Assembly (NCBI RefSeq): GCF_003008555.2
Contig: NZ_CP027665.1
Span: 248,001-312,000, forward strand
Direction of reading: 5' to 3'
DNA: 64,000 nt
Source: Pukyongiella litopenaei
GTDB lineage: Bacteria > Pseudomonadota > Alphaproteobacteria > Rhodobacterales > Rhodobacteraceae
Positions within the stretch are counted from its first letter, which is position 1. Each line of letters starts with the position of its first letter. The position numbers and the translations under genes are program-made. The notes under the pieces were generated by a model. The model ran no database searches. It was not told the DNA's origin and worked only from the letters and a program-made list of their open reading frames with translations. Below, piece after piece: positions 35,798-45,506 of this stretch.

Positions 35798-37681
35798 ATG
35801 GAGCCGATCGCCTTTACCTACGAAATGGGCGTTGTCATGGCGCTCCTTGGCCTGACGGTGTTCCTGTTCGTTTCCGAACTGTTGCGCATCGACCTGACCG
35901 CAATCCTGGTGCTGGTGCTGGTGGGCATCCTGTCCTACCTGCCGGGGCTGGAGAACATCGCCGACGTGACCCACCTGTTCGACGGTTTCGCCTCGAATGC
36001 CGTGATCTCGATCATCGCTGTGATGATCGTCGGCGCCGGGCTGGACAAGACCGGCATCATGAACAAGGTCGCGGCGGTGATCCTGCGCTATGGCGGGACG
36101 ACCGAGACCCGGATCGTGCCGATCATCTCGGGCACCGTGGGCGTGATCTCGTCCTTCATGCAGAATGTCGGGGCCGCGGCGCTGTTCCTGCCGGTAGTCA
36201 GTCGGATCTCGTCGCGCTCGGGCATCCCGTTGTCGCGCCTGCTGATGCCGATGGGGTTCTGCGCCATCCTGGGCGGCACCATGACCATGGTCGGCTCGTC
36301 GCCGCTGATCCTGCTCAACGACCTGGTGATGACGGCCAACCAGGGCCTGCCCGACGAACAGAAGATCGAACCTTTCGGGCTTTTCGCGGTGACCCCCGTC
36401 GGCGCGGTGCTGATCCTGACCGGGATCGTCTATTTCCTGGTCCTGGGCCGCTGGGTCCTGCCCGCCGCGCCGGCGCGCGTCGATGGCACCACGGCGCAGG
36501 GCACCCGCGCCTATCTGAAACGGGTCTACGGGCTGAGCGCGGAAGTGTTCGAGGTGGAAGTGCCCGCCGACAACCCGCTGGTCGGGCAGATGCTGGCCGA
36601 CATCAACCTCGAGAACAACCTCTACATCATCTCGACCTTCTACCGCGGCAAGGTGTCGATGGTGCAGATCCTCACCGCCGAGATCGCCGCCCCCTGCCGG
36701 CTGGCGATCATCGGCCGGCGCAAGGCGGTGAAACGGTTCGCCGACCGCTACGGGCTGGAGATGCGGCCCCGGCTAGACGTTTTCGCCGAGGAATTCGCGC
36801 CCACGAACGCGGGTATCGCCGAGGTGGTGATCCCCCCCGACAGCAAGCTGATCGGCAAGTCGCCCCGCGACCTGCTGCTGCGCAAGACCTATGGCCTGTC
36901 GCTGCTGGCGATCCATCGCGGCGAGGACACGCTGAGCCATGTCGAATCCGAGAATCACCAGCCGACCGCCATCGGGCTGGTGCCGTTCCGCGCCGGTGAC
37001 ATGCTGGTCGCCCATACCCGCTGGGACAACCTGACCCGGCTGAAACGCGACCCCGATTTCGTCATCGTCACCTCGGATTTCCCGCAGGAGGAGCTGCGCC
37101 CGCAAAAGGTCGGCTGGGCGCTTCTGTTCTTTGTCATCTCGCTGTCGATGATCCTGTTCACCGACGTGCGCCTGTCGCTGAGCCTGCTGACCGGCGCGGT
37201 GGGGATGCTGCTGACCCGCGTGCTGTCCATCGACGAGGCGTATCGGGCGGTGGGCTGGAACACGGTGTTCCTGCTGGCGAGCCTGATCCCGCTGGGCAGG
37301 GCGGTGCAAAACACCGGAGCCGCGGCCTGGATCGCGCAGCAGATCATGGTGATCCTCGACGGCTGGCCGATCTGGGCGCTGCAGGCCGGGGTCGCCATTC
37401 TGGCCACCGCGTTTTCGCTGGTGATGTCAAACGTGGGCGCCACGGTGCTGCTGGTGCCGCTGGCGGTGTCGATCGCCGTCGCCGCGGGTGCCAGCCCGGC
37501 GGTCTTTGCGCTGACGGTGGCGATCTCGACCTCGAACAGCTTCATCATTCCGACCCACCAGGTCAACGCGCTGATCATGGGCCCGGCCGGTTACAAGGTG
37601 ATGGATTTCGTGCGCTCGGGCGGGATCATGACGATCCTGTTCCTCGTGGTATCGCTGACGATGCTCAATCTGGTCTTCTGA
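35798..37681 (+). CDS. SLC13/DASS-family permease with TrkA-C domains
   Basis: Membrane transporter of 627 residues. Two sets of hydrophobic segments (about residues 8-200 and 430-627) enclose a soluble middle region (about 230-400) containing two TrkA-C-like regulatory domains (EVEVPADNPLVGQMLADINL and AEVVIPPDSKLIGKSPRDLL). The family motif region ISTSNSFIIPTHQVNALIMG near the end corresponds to the substrate site of Na+-coupled SLC13 carriers. Likely substrates are sulfate, dicarboxylates or similar anions, with no way to choose from sequence. GGGAGGGACACACGCGG precedes the ATG. It is divergent from proS. Confidence 0.87.
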   Translation: MEPIAFTYEMGVVMALLGLTVFLFVSELLRIDLTAILVLVLVGILSYLPGLENIADVTHLFDGFASNAVISIIAVMIVGAGLDKTGIMNKVAAVILRYGGTTETRIVPIISGTVGVISSFMQNVGAAALFLPVVSRISSRSGIPLSRLLMPMGFCAILGGTMTMVGSSPLILLNDLVMTANQGLPDEQKIEPFGLFAVTPVGAVLILTGIVYFLVLGRWVLPAAPARVDGTTAQGTRAYLKRVYGLSAEVFEVEVPADNPLVGQMLADINLENNLYIISTFYRGKVSMVQILTAEIAAPCRLAIIGRRKAVKRFADRYGLEMRPRLDVFAEEFAPTNAGIAEVVIPPDSKLIGKSPRDLLLRKTYGLSLLAIHRGEDTLSHVESENHQPTAIGLVPFRAGDMLVAHTRWDNLTRLKRDPDFVIVTSDFPQEELRPQKVGWALLFFVISLSMILFTDVRLSLSLLTGAVGMLLTRVLSIDEAYRAVGWNTVFLLASLIPLGRAVQNTGAAAWIAQQIMVILDGWPIWALQAGVAILATAFSLVMSNVGATVLLVPLAVSIAVAAGASPAVFALTVAISTSNSFIIPTHQVNALIMGPAGYKVMDFVRSGGIMTILFLVVSLTMLNLVF

Positions 37682-37762
37682 CCGGCACGCGCCGCTGCCC
37701 GCCCTTGCCAGCCGCGCGCCCATGCGCGATGACGGGAACGAACGGATCACGAGAGGAACATC

Positions 37763-38839
37763 ATGGCCCTGCCGGTGGAAACTCAGCTGAAATACTGGAG
37801 CGTCGCCGCCGTCACCTTCGTGCTGGTGCTGTGGCTGCTGGGCGATGTGCTGCTGCCCTTTGTCCTGGGCAGCGCGATGGCCTATTTCCTCGACCCGATC
37901 GCCGACCGGCTGGAACGGATGGGCCTGTCGCGATCTGCCGCCACGGCACTGATCACCGCGTCGGCACTGGTGATCTTCGCGCTGCTGCTGCTGCTGGTTC
38001 TGCCGGCGCTGATCGCGCAGGGCATCGACCTGATCCGGACGCTGCCGCAGCTGACCAGCAAGCTGCGCGATCTGCTGGTGGCCCGGTTCCCGTCCATCCT
38101 GATCGAGGATTCGACGATCCATACCACCCTGGCCAGTATCGGCGACGCGGTGCGCGAACGCGGCCCGCAACTGCTGCAGACGGCGCTCGGCTCGGCGCTG
38201 TCGCTGGTCAACGTGGTGGTGCTGCTGCTGGTCGTGCCGGTGGTGTCGGTCTACATGCTGCTCGACTGGGATCGCATGATCGCCCGGATCGACGACCTGC
38301 TGCCGCGCGACCACGCCCCGGTGATCCGGCAGCTGGCGCGCGAGATCGACGGCACCCTGTCGGCTTTCGTGCGCGGGATGGGAACGGTTTGCCTGATTCT
38401 CGGCACCTATTACGCCATCGCGCTGATGCTGGTCGGCCTGAATTTCGGGCTCGTGGTCGGCGCGATTGCCGGGCTGGTGACCTTCATCCCCTATCTCGGC
38501 GCCCTGATCGGCGGCGCGCTGGCCATCGGGCTGGCCCTGTTCCAGTTCTGGGGCGACTGGGTGTCGATCGGGCTGGTGGCCGCGATCTTCATGGTCGGGC
38601 AGGTGGTCGAGGGCAACATCCTGACCCCCAAGCTGGTCGGCAGTTCGGTCGGGCTGCACCCGGTCTGGCTGCTGCTGGCGCTGTCGGTTTTCGGGATGCT
38701 GTTCGGGTTCGTCGGCATGCTGGTGGCGGTGCCCGTGGCCGCCGCGATTGGCGTGATCGCCCGGTTCGCCATCAACCAGTATCTTGCCGGGCGGCTCTAT
38801 CGCGGCCTGTCGGACCAGGGCGGCCCCGGCGATGCCTGA
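37763..38839 (+). CDS. AI-2E family (PerM/YdiK-like) membrane protein
   Basis: Inner-membrane protein of 358 residues with about seven or eight hydrophobic segments and a helical stretch (about 65-150) between the second and third groups. The family-typical C-terminal half contains NFGLVVGAIAGLVTFIPYLG, LIGGALAIGLALFQFWGDW, VEGNILTPKLVGSSVGLHP and FGFVGMLVAVPVAAAIGVI. Members include the TqsA autoinducer-2 exporter and Na+/H+ antiporters, so function cannot be assigned. GAGAGGAACATC precedes the ATG. Its stop overlaps the start of hdaA, an arrangement common in Rhodobacteraceae. Confidence 0.9.
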   Translation: MALPVETQLKYWSVAAVTFVLVLWLLGDVLLPFVLGSAMAYFLDPIADRLERMGLSRSAATALITASALVIFALLLLLVLPALIAQGIDLIRTLPQLTSKLRDLLVARFPSILIEDSTIHTTLASIGDAVRERGPQLLQTALGSALSLVNVVVLLLVVPVVSVYMLLDWDRMIARIDDLLPRDHAPVIRQLAREIDGTLSAFVRGMGTVCLILGTYYAIALMLVGLNFGLVVGAIAGLVTFIPYLGALIGGALAIGLALFQFWGDWVSIGLVAAIFMVGQVVEGNILTPKLVGSSVGLHPVWLLLALSVFGMLFGFVGMLVAVPVAAAIGVIARFAINQYLAGRLYRGLSDQGGPGDA

Positions 38840-39524
38840 AATGCGCGAGATACCGCAACAGCTGAGCTTTGAGCTGCCGGTGAAACCGGCGCTGGGGCGC
38901 GGCGATTTCTTCGTTTCGCCGGCCAATGCGCTGGCGGTCGCGATGATCGACCTGTGGAATTCCTGGCCCGAGGGCAAGCTGGCGCTGTCCGGCCCCGCCG
39001 GCTCGGGCAAGACCCACCTGACCCATGTCTGGGCGGCGATGAGCGGCGCCACCATCCTACCGGCCGCCGCCCTGCCCGGCCGCGATCTCGCCGCGCTGGC
39101 CGCGGGGCCGGTCGCCGTCGAGGACGTGCCCGACATCGCGGATGACGGCGCGGTCCAGACCGCCCTGTTTCACCTGCACAACCTGCTGCGGGCGGCGTCC
39201 CGGCCCCTGCTGCTGACCGGCCGCGGCGCCCCCGCGCATTGGGGGCTGGGCCTGCCCGACCTGCAGAGCCGGGTGTCCGCCGCCCATCACTGCGCGCTCG
39301 AGCCGCCCGACGATTCGCTGCTGGCGGCGGTGCTGGCCAAGCTGTTCGCCGACCGGCAGGTGACGCCGAGGCCCGATGTAATCCCCTATGTCATCACGCG
39401 CATGGACCGGTCCTTTGCCGCCGCCGCCGAGATCGTCGACCGGCTGGACCGCGTCGCGCTGGCCGAATCCCGAGCCCTGTCGCGTCCGCTGGCCGTTCGG
39501 CTGCTCGACGCCGACGCGGCGTGA
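38832..39524 (+). CDS. hdaA: DnaA-like regulator of replication initiation (HdaA)
   Basis: AAA+ protein of 230 residues homologous to the ATPase domain of DnaA but lacking its DNA-binding domain. By analogy with Hda it stimulates hydrolysis of DnaA-bound ATP at the sliding clamp. The N-terminal QQLSFELP is a clamp-binding motif of the QLxLF type, as in Hda. Walker A is GPAGSGKTHLTH near residue 55, and sensor-like regions include RPLLLTGRGAPAHWGLGLPD and ITRMDRSFAAAAEIVDRLD. The start overlaps the AI-2E family stop; a second ATG three codons later is equally acceptable. Confidence 0.87.
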   Translation: MPEMREIPQQLSFELPVKPALGRGDFFVSPANALAVAMIDLWNSWPEGKLALSGPAGSGKTHLTHVWAAMSGATILPAAALPGRDLAALAAGPVAVEDVPDIADDGAVQTALFHLHNLLRAASRPLLLTGRGAPAHWGLGLPDLQSRVSAAHHCALEPPDDSLLAAVLAKLFADRQVTPRPDVIPYVITRMDRSFAAAAEIVDRLDRVALAESRALSRPLAVRLLDADAA

Positions 39525-39565
39525 ACCGTGACAATTCCGTTGCACAAATCGACGACAAGCCCCTC

Positions 39566-41752
39566 ATGACCAGATCAGATTTCCTCAAGGCCCCGTTTGC
39601 CCCCGCCACCGAACTGCCCGATTTCGATCCCAGCGGCCCGCAGCGGTTCTACAACCGCGAACTCAGCTGGCTGGGCTTCAACTGGCGCGTGCTGGAAGAG
39701 GCCGAGAACTGCCGCGTGCCGCTGCTGGAGCGGCTGCGTTTCCTGTCGATCTCGGCCAACAATCTCGACGAGTTCTATACCGTGCGCGTCGCCGGCCTGC
39801 GTGAACTGGCCAATGCCGGCAACATCACGCCCGCGGCCGACGGGCTGACCCCGGCAGAGCAGCTGGTCCTGATCCACGAGGACGCGGGCCGGCTGATGCA
39901 GGCGCAGCAGCGGGTTCTGACCGGCCTGCTGGCCGAGATGGAGGATACCGGCATCTCGGTGCTGAACCGCGCGGCACTGAACGATGCGGACCGGGATTAC
40001 CTGGCCGACGTGTTCCTGCAACAGGTGTTCCCGGTGCTGTCGCCGCTGGCCATCGACCCGGCCCATCCCTTCCCCTTCATCCCCAACACCGGCTATTCGC
40101 TGGCGTTGCAGCTCGAACGCGAAAAGGACAAACGCTCGCTCCAGGCGCTGCTGCCCATTCCGCAGCAGATCGAACGGTTCATGCCCCTGCCCGGCACCGA
40201 CGCGCAGCAGCGGTTCCTGCCGCTGGAAGAGCTGCTGCTGGAAGAGATCGAGAGCCTGTTTCCCGGCTACCGGCTGAAATCGCATTTCGAGTTCCGGGTG
40301 CTGCGCGATTCCGATCTCGAAGTCGAGGAAGAGGCCGAAGACCTGGTGCGCGAATTCGAGGTGGCGCTGAAACGCCGCCGCCGCGGCGAGGTGGTGCGCA
40401 TGACCCATTCGGCCTCGGCCTCGGGCGCGCTGCTGAACACGGTGAAACACGAACTGGGCGTGGTCGATACCGAGGTGGTCGAGCTTGACGGCATGATGGG
40501 CATGGCCGACCTGTCCGAACTGGTCACCGACAAGCGCCCAGACCTGCTGTGGCAGCCCTTCACGCCACGGGTGCCGGAACGGGTGCAGGACCATGACGGC
40601 GACATGTTTGCCGCGATCCGCAAGAAGGACATGCTGCTGCACCACCCCTATGAAACCTTCGACATGGTGGTGCGGTTCCTTGCCCAGGCCGCGCGCGACC
40701 CGGACGTGGTGGCGATCAAGCAGACGCTCTACCGCACCTCGAAACGCTCCCCCATCGTCGAGGCCCTGTGCGAAGCCGCCGAGGACGGCAAGTCCGTCAC
40801 CGCGCTGGTCGAGTTGAAGGCACGGTTCGACGAGGCCGCCAACATCCGCCAGTCGCGGCGGCTGGAACGGGCCGGGGCGCATGTGGTCTATGGCTTTCTC
40901 GACCTCAAGACCCATGCCAAGATTTCCACCGTGGTGCGCCGCGAGGGCGACCAGCTCGTGACCTATACCCATTACGGCACCGGCAACTACCACCCGATCA
41001 CCGCCCGCATCTATACCGACCTGTCGTTCTTTACCTGCGATGCGGCGCTGGGGCGCGATGCCACCAAGGTGTTCAACTATCTCTCGGGCTATGCCCAGCC
41101 CGCGCAGCTCGAAAACCTCGCCATCTCGCCGCTGACGCTGAAGCCCCGGCTGATCCAGATGATCGAGGCCGAAATCGACCACGCCAAGGCCGGCCGGCCG
41201 GCCGAGATCTGGGCCAAGATGAATTCGCTGATCGACAGCGAAGTGATCGACGCTCTCTATCGCGCCAGTCAGGGCGGGGTGAAGATATCGCTGGTGATCC
41301 GCGGCATCTGCGGGCTGCGTCCGGGTATCAAGGGGCTTTCCGACAACATCCGGGTGAAATCGGTGGTCGGCCGGTTCCTCGAACATTCGCGCATCGTCTG
41401 TTTCGGCAACGGCGCCGGGCTGCCGTCCAAGACCGCCCGCGTGTTCATCTCGTCGGCGGACTGGATGGGCCGCAACCTGAACCGCCGGGTCGAAACGCTG
41501 GTCGAGATCACCAACGGCACCGTAAAGGCCCAGATCGTCAGCCAGATCATGGCCGCCAACCTCGCCGATGTCGCACAGAGCTGGGTGATGGCGCCCGATG
41601 GCAGCTTTGCCCGCGACCCGTTGCCCGAGGGCGAATTCACGTTCAGCTGCCACAGGTTCTTCATGGAAAACCCGTCCCTGTCCGGGCGCGGATCGGCCGG
41701 CGCCAAGGATGTGCCCAAGCTGACGCACACCGCCGACGGCCCGGGCAATTGA
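39566..41752 (+). CDS. ppk: polyphosphate kinase 1
   Basis: Makes polyphosphate reversibly from ATP. 728 residues, the normal PPK1 length, with N, H, C1 and C2 domains. FYNRELSWLGFNWRVLEEA opens the N domain. The autophosphorylated His is His450 in LKTHAKISTVVRREGD, and a second conserved His lies in THYGTGNYHPITARIY. DPVVAIKQTLYRTS-like (DVVAIKQTLYRTSKRSPIV) and ADWMGRNLNRRVETLVEI are also signature stretches. The ATG at 39566 lacks a strong ribosome site; a GTG at 39521 overlapping the hdaA stop is an alternative. It is followed by ppx after 50 bp. Confidence 0.95.
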   Translation: MTRSDFLKAPFAPATELPDFDPSGPQRFYNRELSWLGFNWRVLEEAENCRVPLLERLRFLSISANNLDEFYTVRVAGLRELANAGNITPAADGLTPAEQLVLIHEDAGRLMQAQQRVLTGLLAEMEDTGISVLNRAALNDADRDYLADVFLQQVFPVLSPLAIDPAHPFPFIPNTGYSLALQLEREKDKRSLQALLPIPQQIERFMPLPGTDAQQRFLPLEELLLEEIESLFPGYRLKSHFEFRVLRDSDLEVEEEAEDLVREFEVALKRRRRGEVVRMTHSASASGALLNTVKHELGVVDTEVVELDGMMGMADLSELVTDKRPDLLWQPFTPRVPERVQDHDGDMFAAIRKKDMLLHHPYETFDMVVRFLAQAARDPDVVAIKQTLYRTSKRSPIVEALCEAAEDGKSVTALVELKARFDEAANIRQSRRLERAGAHVVYGFLDLKTHAKISTVVRREGDQLVTYTHYGTGNYHPITARIYTDLSFFTCDAALGRDATKVFNYLSGYAQPAQLENLAISPLTLKPRLIQMIEAEIDHAKAGRPAEIWAKMNSLIDSEVIDALYRASQGGVKISLVIRGICGLRPGIKGLSDNIRVKSVVGRFLEHSRIVCFGNGAGLPSKTARVFISSADWMGRNLNRRVETLVEITNGTVKAQIVSQIMAANLADVAQSWVMAPDGSFARDPLPEGEFTFSCHRFFMENPSLSGRGSAGAKDVPKLTHTADGPGN

Positions 41753-41802
41753 CCCGCCAAGGTGCTTCGCGCATCCTGCGTCCGACCGCTGCCGGGGGAA
41801 AC

Positions 41803-43347
41803 ATGAACCAGCGAAACGAACCGCAGCACGGCCATTGGGATCCGTTCGGGCGGCCCCTGTTCGACAGCGCGGATGCGCGCGCGCTGTCGCGCGTCGGCGT
41901 CCTCGATGTCGGCTCGAACTCGGTCAGGATGGTGGTGTTCGACGGCGCTGCCCGCAGCCCGGCCTATTTCTACAACGAAAAGATCATGTGCGGGCTGGGA
42001 TCGGGCCTGGCGGAAACCGGCAGGCTGAACCCGGAGGGCCGCGCGCGCGCGTTGGCGGCGATCCGGCGTTTCCAGGCCATTGTGCGCGAACTGGGGATGC
42101 CGCCGCTATCGGCGGTGGCGACGGCGGCGGTCCGGGATGCCGAGGACGGGCCCGAATTCTGCGAACAGGTCCTGGCCGAAACCGGCCTGGTGCTGCACGT
42201 CATCGACGGCGGCGAAGAGGCGCGGCTGTCGGCCCAGGGCGTTCTGCTCGGCTGGCCGGGGGCCTACGGGCTGGTCTGCGACATCGGCGGTGCGTCGATG
42301 GAACTGGCCGAGATCGGCGGTGGCACCGTGGGCCGGCGCGTCACCTCGGATCTCGGCCCGCTGAAGCTGAGCGGGCTCAAGGGCGGGCGCCGGGGCCGCA
42401 AGGCGCGGATCAGGTCGGTGATCGGCGACCTGTCCGAAACCATGGGACCGCAGCGCGACCGGCTGTTTCTGGTCGGCGGCAGCTGGCGGGCCATCGCCCG
42501 GATCGACATGGAACGCCGCGGCTATCCGCTGCGGGTGCTGCACGAATACCGGATGACGATCCGCTCGGTGCGCAGGACCATCCGCTATGTCGAAGACAGC
42601 GATCTCGACGAGCTGCGGCAGGCCTGCGGCATCAGCCCGGCGCGGATGGACCTTGTCCCGATCGCCTGCGAGGTGCTGTCCCGGCTGATGCAGGAGTTCC
42701 GGCCCCGCGACATCGCGATCTCATCCTACGGCATCCGCGAAGGCCTGCTGTTCGAACAGATGCCGCAACGGCTGCGCGACCGCGATCCGCTGATCGAGGC
42801 CTGCCGGTTCGCCGAGGCCAAGGACGCCCGGATGCGCGGCTTTGGCAAGACGCTGTTCCACTTCGTCACGCCATTGTTCAGGTCCGCGCCGCCCGAACGC
42901 CAGCGCCTGATCAAGGCCGCCTGCCTGCTGCACGATGTCAGCTGGCGCGCCCATCCCGACTATCGGGCCGAGGTCTGTTTCGACAATGTCACGCGGGCCA
43001 ACCTGGGCGGGCTGAGCCATTCCGAACGTGTCTACCTGGGGCTGGCGCTGCTGCACCGCTATCGCAACAAGCGCGAGGGCACCCGGCTCGACCCGCTGAT
43101 CGGCCTGCTGCCGGACAAGGACAGCCACCAGGCCGAGGTGCTGGGCAAGGCGATGCGGTTCGGCGCCATGTTGTGGATGCGCCCGGATGGCGACATGGCG
43201 GCCCTGCGGTTCCGCCCCAAGAAGAAGGAACTGGAACTGCGGCTGTCACGCGAGGCCGAGCCGCTGTTCGGCGAGGTGGCGCAGGCCCGGCTGCTGTCGC
43301 TGGCCACGGCGCTCGGTTCGGAGGTCCGGATCAAACCTGCGCGCTGA
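41803..43347 (+). CDS. ppx: exopolyphosphatase (Ppx/GppA family)
   Basis: Degrades polyphosphate from the chain end, and possibly pppGpp. 514 residues. The ASKHA-fold phosphate motifs are VLDVGSNSVRMVVFDG near residue 29, VATAAVRDAEDGPEF near 104, and LVCDIGGASMELAEI near 157. A C-terminal HD-like helical domain contains LLHDVSWRAHPDYRAEV and GLSHSERVYLGLALLHRYR. The gene follows ppk by 50 bp with an excellent ribosome site (GGGGGAAAC), so synthesis and breakdown of polyphosphate are encoded together. Confidence 0.94.
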   Translation: MNQRNEPQHGHWDPFGRPLFDSADARALSRVGVLDVGSNSVRMVVFDGAARSPAYFYNEKIMCGLGSGLAETGRLNPEGRARALAAIRRFQAIVRELGMPPLSAVATAAVRDAEDGPEFCEQVLAETGLVLHVIDGGEEARLSAQGVLLGWPGAYGLVCDIGGASMELAEIGGGTVGRRVTSDLGPLKLSGLKGGRRGRKARIRSVIGDLSETMGPQRDRLFLVGGSWRAIARIDMERRGYPLRVLHEYRMTIRSVRRTIRYVEDSDLDELRQACGISPARMDLVPIACEVLSRLMQEFRPRDIAISSYGIREGLLFEQMPQRLRDRDPLIEACRFAEAKDARMRGFGKTLFHFVTPLFRSAPPERQRLIKAACLLHDVSWRAHPDYRAEVCFDNVTRANLGGLSHSERVYLGLALLHRYRNKREGTRLDPLIGLLPDKDSHQAEVLGKAMRFGAMLWMRPDGDMAALRFRPKKKELELRLSREAEPLFGEVAQARLLSLATALGSEVRIKPAR

Positions 43348-43362
43348 CTGCGCCCGCCGCTC

Positions 43363-43761
43363 TCAGATGTCCTGCTGGCCCGACGGGGGCGTTTCGCTCA
43401 GGGTCCCCGGTTTCTCATCGGTCTCTGGCGGCGCGTCCGCCTTGCGGCGGATGATGATATCGCCATTGTCGAGGATCTCGGGCGGATGATACCGCGACCA
43501 GTCCTTCACCTCCTCCAGCATCGACGCGAAGGCCGGCCCCATTTCCTGGAGAAAGCTCTCCATCGCCGGGCCGTAATCGTCGACCAGGCTGCGCAGCGCG
43601 TCCAGCTTAGGCGAGACTTCCTTCCTCAGCCCCTCCAGGAGCATGTTCAGCCCCTCGCCCATCAGCCCGCCCCCGCCGTCATCCTGGCTCTGGTCCTGGG
43701 CAACAGCGGGCACGCTCAGGGCAAGCGTGACGGCGATGGCGGTGGCGAGTCTCTGTTTCAT
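43363..43761 (-). CDS. secreted hypothetical protein
   Basis: Product of 132 residues with a signal peptide (MKQRLATAIAVTLALSVPAVA) and a predominantly helical mature part: GLNMLLEGLRKEVSPKLDAL and YGPAMESFLQEMGPAFASML, which look amphipathic. Near the C-terminus WSRYHPPEILDNGDIIIRRK is followed by a Pro-rich tail. It should be periplasmic. The start at 43761 was chosen because it begins the signal peptide; a frame open 33 codons further upstream is not signal-like. The same kind of protein is common in Rhodobacteraceae, but I know no function. It converges on ppx. Confidence 0.78.
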   Translation of the reverse strand: MKQRLATAIAVTLALSVPAVAQDQSQDDGGGGLMGEGLNMLLEGLRKEVSPKLDALRSLVDDYGPAMESFLQEMGPAFASMLEEVKDWSRYHPPEILDNGDIIIRRKADAPPETDEKPGTLSETPPSGQQDI

Positions 43762-43799
43762 GGCCCGATCATAGCCGCAGGACCGGGCCGGAACCAAGC

Positions 43800-44816
43800 T
43801 CAGATATCGATATCGAGCGTGACCGGGAAATGATCCGACGCGGTCAGCAGCGCGTCGCACAGGTCCGGCATCTGCCAGCAGCGGGCATCCTCGAACGGGT
43901 GCCAGATGCGCCAGGCCGGTCGCCGCGCCATCAGTTCGGGTGACACCATGATGTAATCGAGCAGCGCCGACAGGTATCGCCCCTGGTCGCGCAGGTGGAA
44001 CCGCGCGGTCGAGGGAACCGCGGCGCCCGGCCGCCGCCGGGTGGCTTGTTTTGCATGCGGGTCGAACATGTCGCCGCCCAGCAGGATCTCGACCGAGGAC
44101 CGTCCGAACAGGTGTTCGTATTCGTCCAGCCCTGGCCCGTCATTGAGATCGCCCATCAGCATCACCGGCGTGGTCTCGGCCAGGTGCATGTCGATCCGCC
44201 CACGCAGCCAGATCGCCTGTGCCAGTTGCTTGCGCCGGTTGGCGATCGACAGGCGCATCACCGCCTGCGGGCTCTCCGCGCCGTGCGGCGCCTTGGATTT
44301 CAGATGCGCCCCGATCAACCGGAACCCGAACCCGCCGGCGGTCTCGACGGCAAGCTCCAGCGGCGGTTTCGAGAACTGCACCAGGTCCTCCTGCGCGTCG
44401 ATATCCAGGTCGATGCGAAAGGTGCCGTCGAATCGCGGCGCGTCCCGGCTCCCCTTGCGGCCGACCTCGTCGCCGCGGGGATCGTGACATGCGCTCAGGG
44501 CATCGGGGTCGTACATCAGCGCGATTTCCTGGTGCGTGGTGTTGGCAAAACCCATCACCGTGCGCCGGACGCGCAGATCGAAAGCGGCGGCGAACCCTTC
44601 CAGCGCGCGGACCGTGTCGCGCCGCCGGCCGGTATTCGGCGCCTCGATCACCATCACCGCATCCGCATCGAGCGCCGTGAACACCTTGGCCAGCGCCTCG
44701 ATCTGCGCCGCCCGCGTCACGTCCCGCCGCCCCGACCACCCGTCATCCAGCAGCAGCTTGTCATTGTCGTCGAACAGGTTGGTGAACCATTCGACATTGT
44801 AGGTCGCCAGCCGCAT
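43800..44816 (-). CDS. endonuclease/exonuclease/phosphatase-family protein
   Basis: Mg2+-dependent hydrolase of the EEP (DNase I/exonuclease III) fold, 338 residues. Motifs in order: the N-terminal RLATYNVEWFTNLF with the metal-associated Asn, VMVIEAPNTGRR with the metal-binding Glu, MLMGDLNDGPGLDEY with the Asp/Asn pair, ALLDYIMVSPELM, and the C-terminal ASDHFPVTLDID with the catalytic His. There is no signal peptide. Substrate could be nucleic acid, a phospholipid or another phosphodiester. It directly abuts the TerB-DnaJ gene, with its ATG at the base following that gene's stop. Confidence 0.88.
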   Translation of the reverse strand: MRLATYNVEWFTNLFDDNDKLLLDDGWSGRRDVTRAAQIEALAKVFTALDADAVMVIEAPNTGRRRDTVRALEGFAAAFDLRVRRTVMGFANTTHQEIALMYDPDALSACHDPRGDEVGRKGSRDAPRFDGTFRIDLDIDAQEDLVQFSKPPLELAVETAGGFGFRLIGAHLKSKAPHGAESPQAVMRLSIANRRKQLAQAIWLRGRIDMHLAETTPVMLMGDLNDGPGLDEYEHLFGRSSVEILLGGDMFDPHAKQATRRRPGAAVPSTARFHLRDQGRYLSALLDYIMVSPELMARRPAWRIWHPFEDARCWQMPDLCDALLTASDHFPVTLDIDI

Positions 44817-45497
44817 CTATCCGGTCCCGGCGCTGATTTCATCCCAAGCGCGGTTGATGTCGATCATCCGCTTCTCGGCCAGGCGCACCGCCTCCTCGGG
44901 CACCCCGCGCGCGATCATCGCGTCGGGATGGGTTTCGCGCACCAGCCGCCGCCACGCCTGCCGGATCTCGTCCATCGGGGTGTCGGGGTTCACCCCCAGC
45001 ACCATGTAGGGATCGGGGCTGGCATCGGGCACGAACCGCGCCCGCAGCGCCACGAAGTCCGGCCCGGGCATCCCGAAGATCTCGGCCACCTCCGCGAGAA
45101 ACTCGTTTTCGTTCGGGTGGTAGAACCCATCCGCCATCGCGATGTGGAACAGGCCTTCCATCAGGTCCTTCAGCGTGTCGGGATCGTCGGCGAACATGCG
45201 CCCGATCGACCGGGCATAATCCTCGTATCCGGCGATATCCGTGCGCGCCATGTTGAACACCCTGGCGGCCCCGTCCTCGTCCTCCTGCGCGATATGGAAC
45301 ACCTCGCGAAAGGCCGTCACCTCGTCCCGCGTGACCTGGCCGTCGGCCTTGGCCATCTTGGCCCCCAGCGCGATCACCGCGATGGCAAAGGCGACCGACC
45401 GTTCGGGCGGCGTGCGCAGGCGCTCGAACACCTGCGTCAGGCTGTCGCCACGCCTCAGCGCCTCCAGCGCATCGCTTATCCGGGTCCAGATCGACAT
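44817..45497 (-). CDS. TerB-DnaJ domain protein (DjlA-like)
   Basis: Co-chaperone-like protein of 226 residues. The N-terminal two thirds form a TerB-like helical domain (VAFAIAVIALGAKMAKADGQ near residue 34, then DGFYHPNENEFLAEVAEIFG near 123). A J-domain occupies the last 65 residues (DPYMVLGVNPDTPMDEIRQA, then RRLVRETHPDAMIARG with the HPD motif required to stimulate DnaK). Unlike E. coli DjlA it has no N-terminal membrane helix, so it is probably soluble. It is third in the row VOC, GNAT, TerB-DnaJ, EEP on the minus strand. Confidence 0.9.
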   Translation of the reverse strand: MSIWTRISDALEALRRGDSLTQVFERLRTPPERSVAFAIAVIALGAKMAKADGQVTRDEVTAFREVFHIAQEDEDGAARVFNMARTDIAGYEDYARSIGRMFADDPDTLKDLMEGLFHIAMADGFYHPNENEFLAEVAEIFGMPGPDFVALRARFVPDASPDPYMVLGVNPDTPMDEIRQAWRRLVRETHPDAMIARGVPEEAVRLAEKRMIDINRAWDEISAGTG

Positions 45498-45506
45498 GGG
45501 GGCACC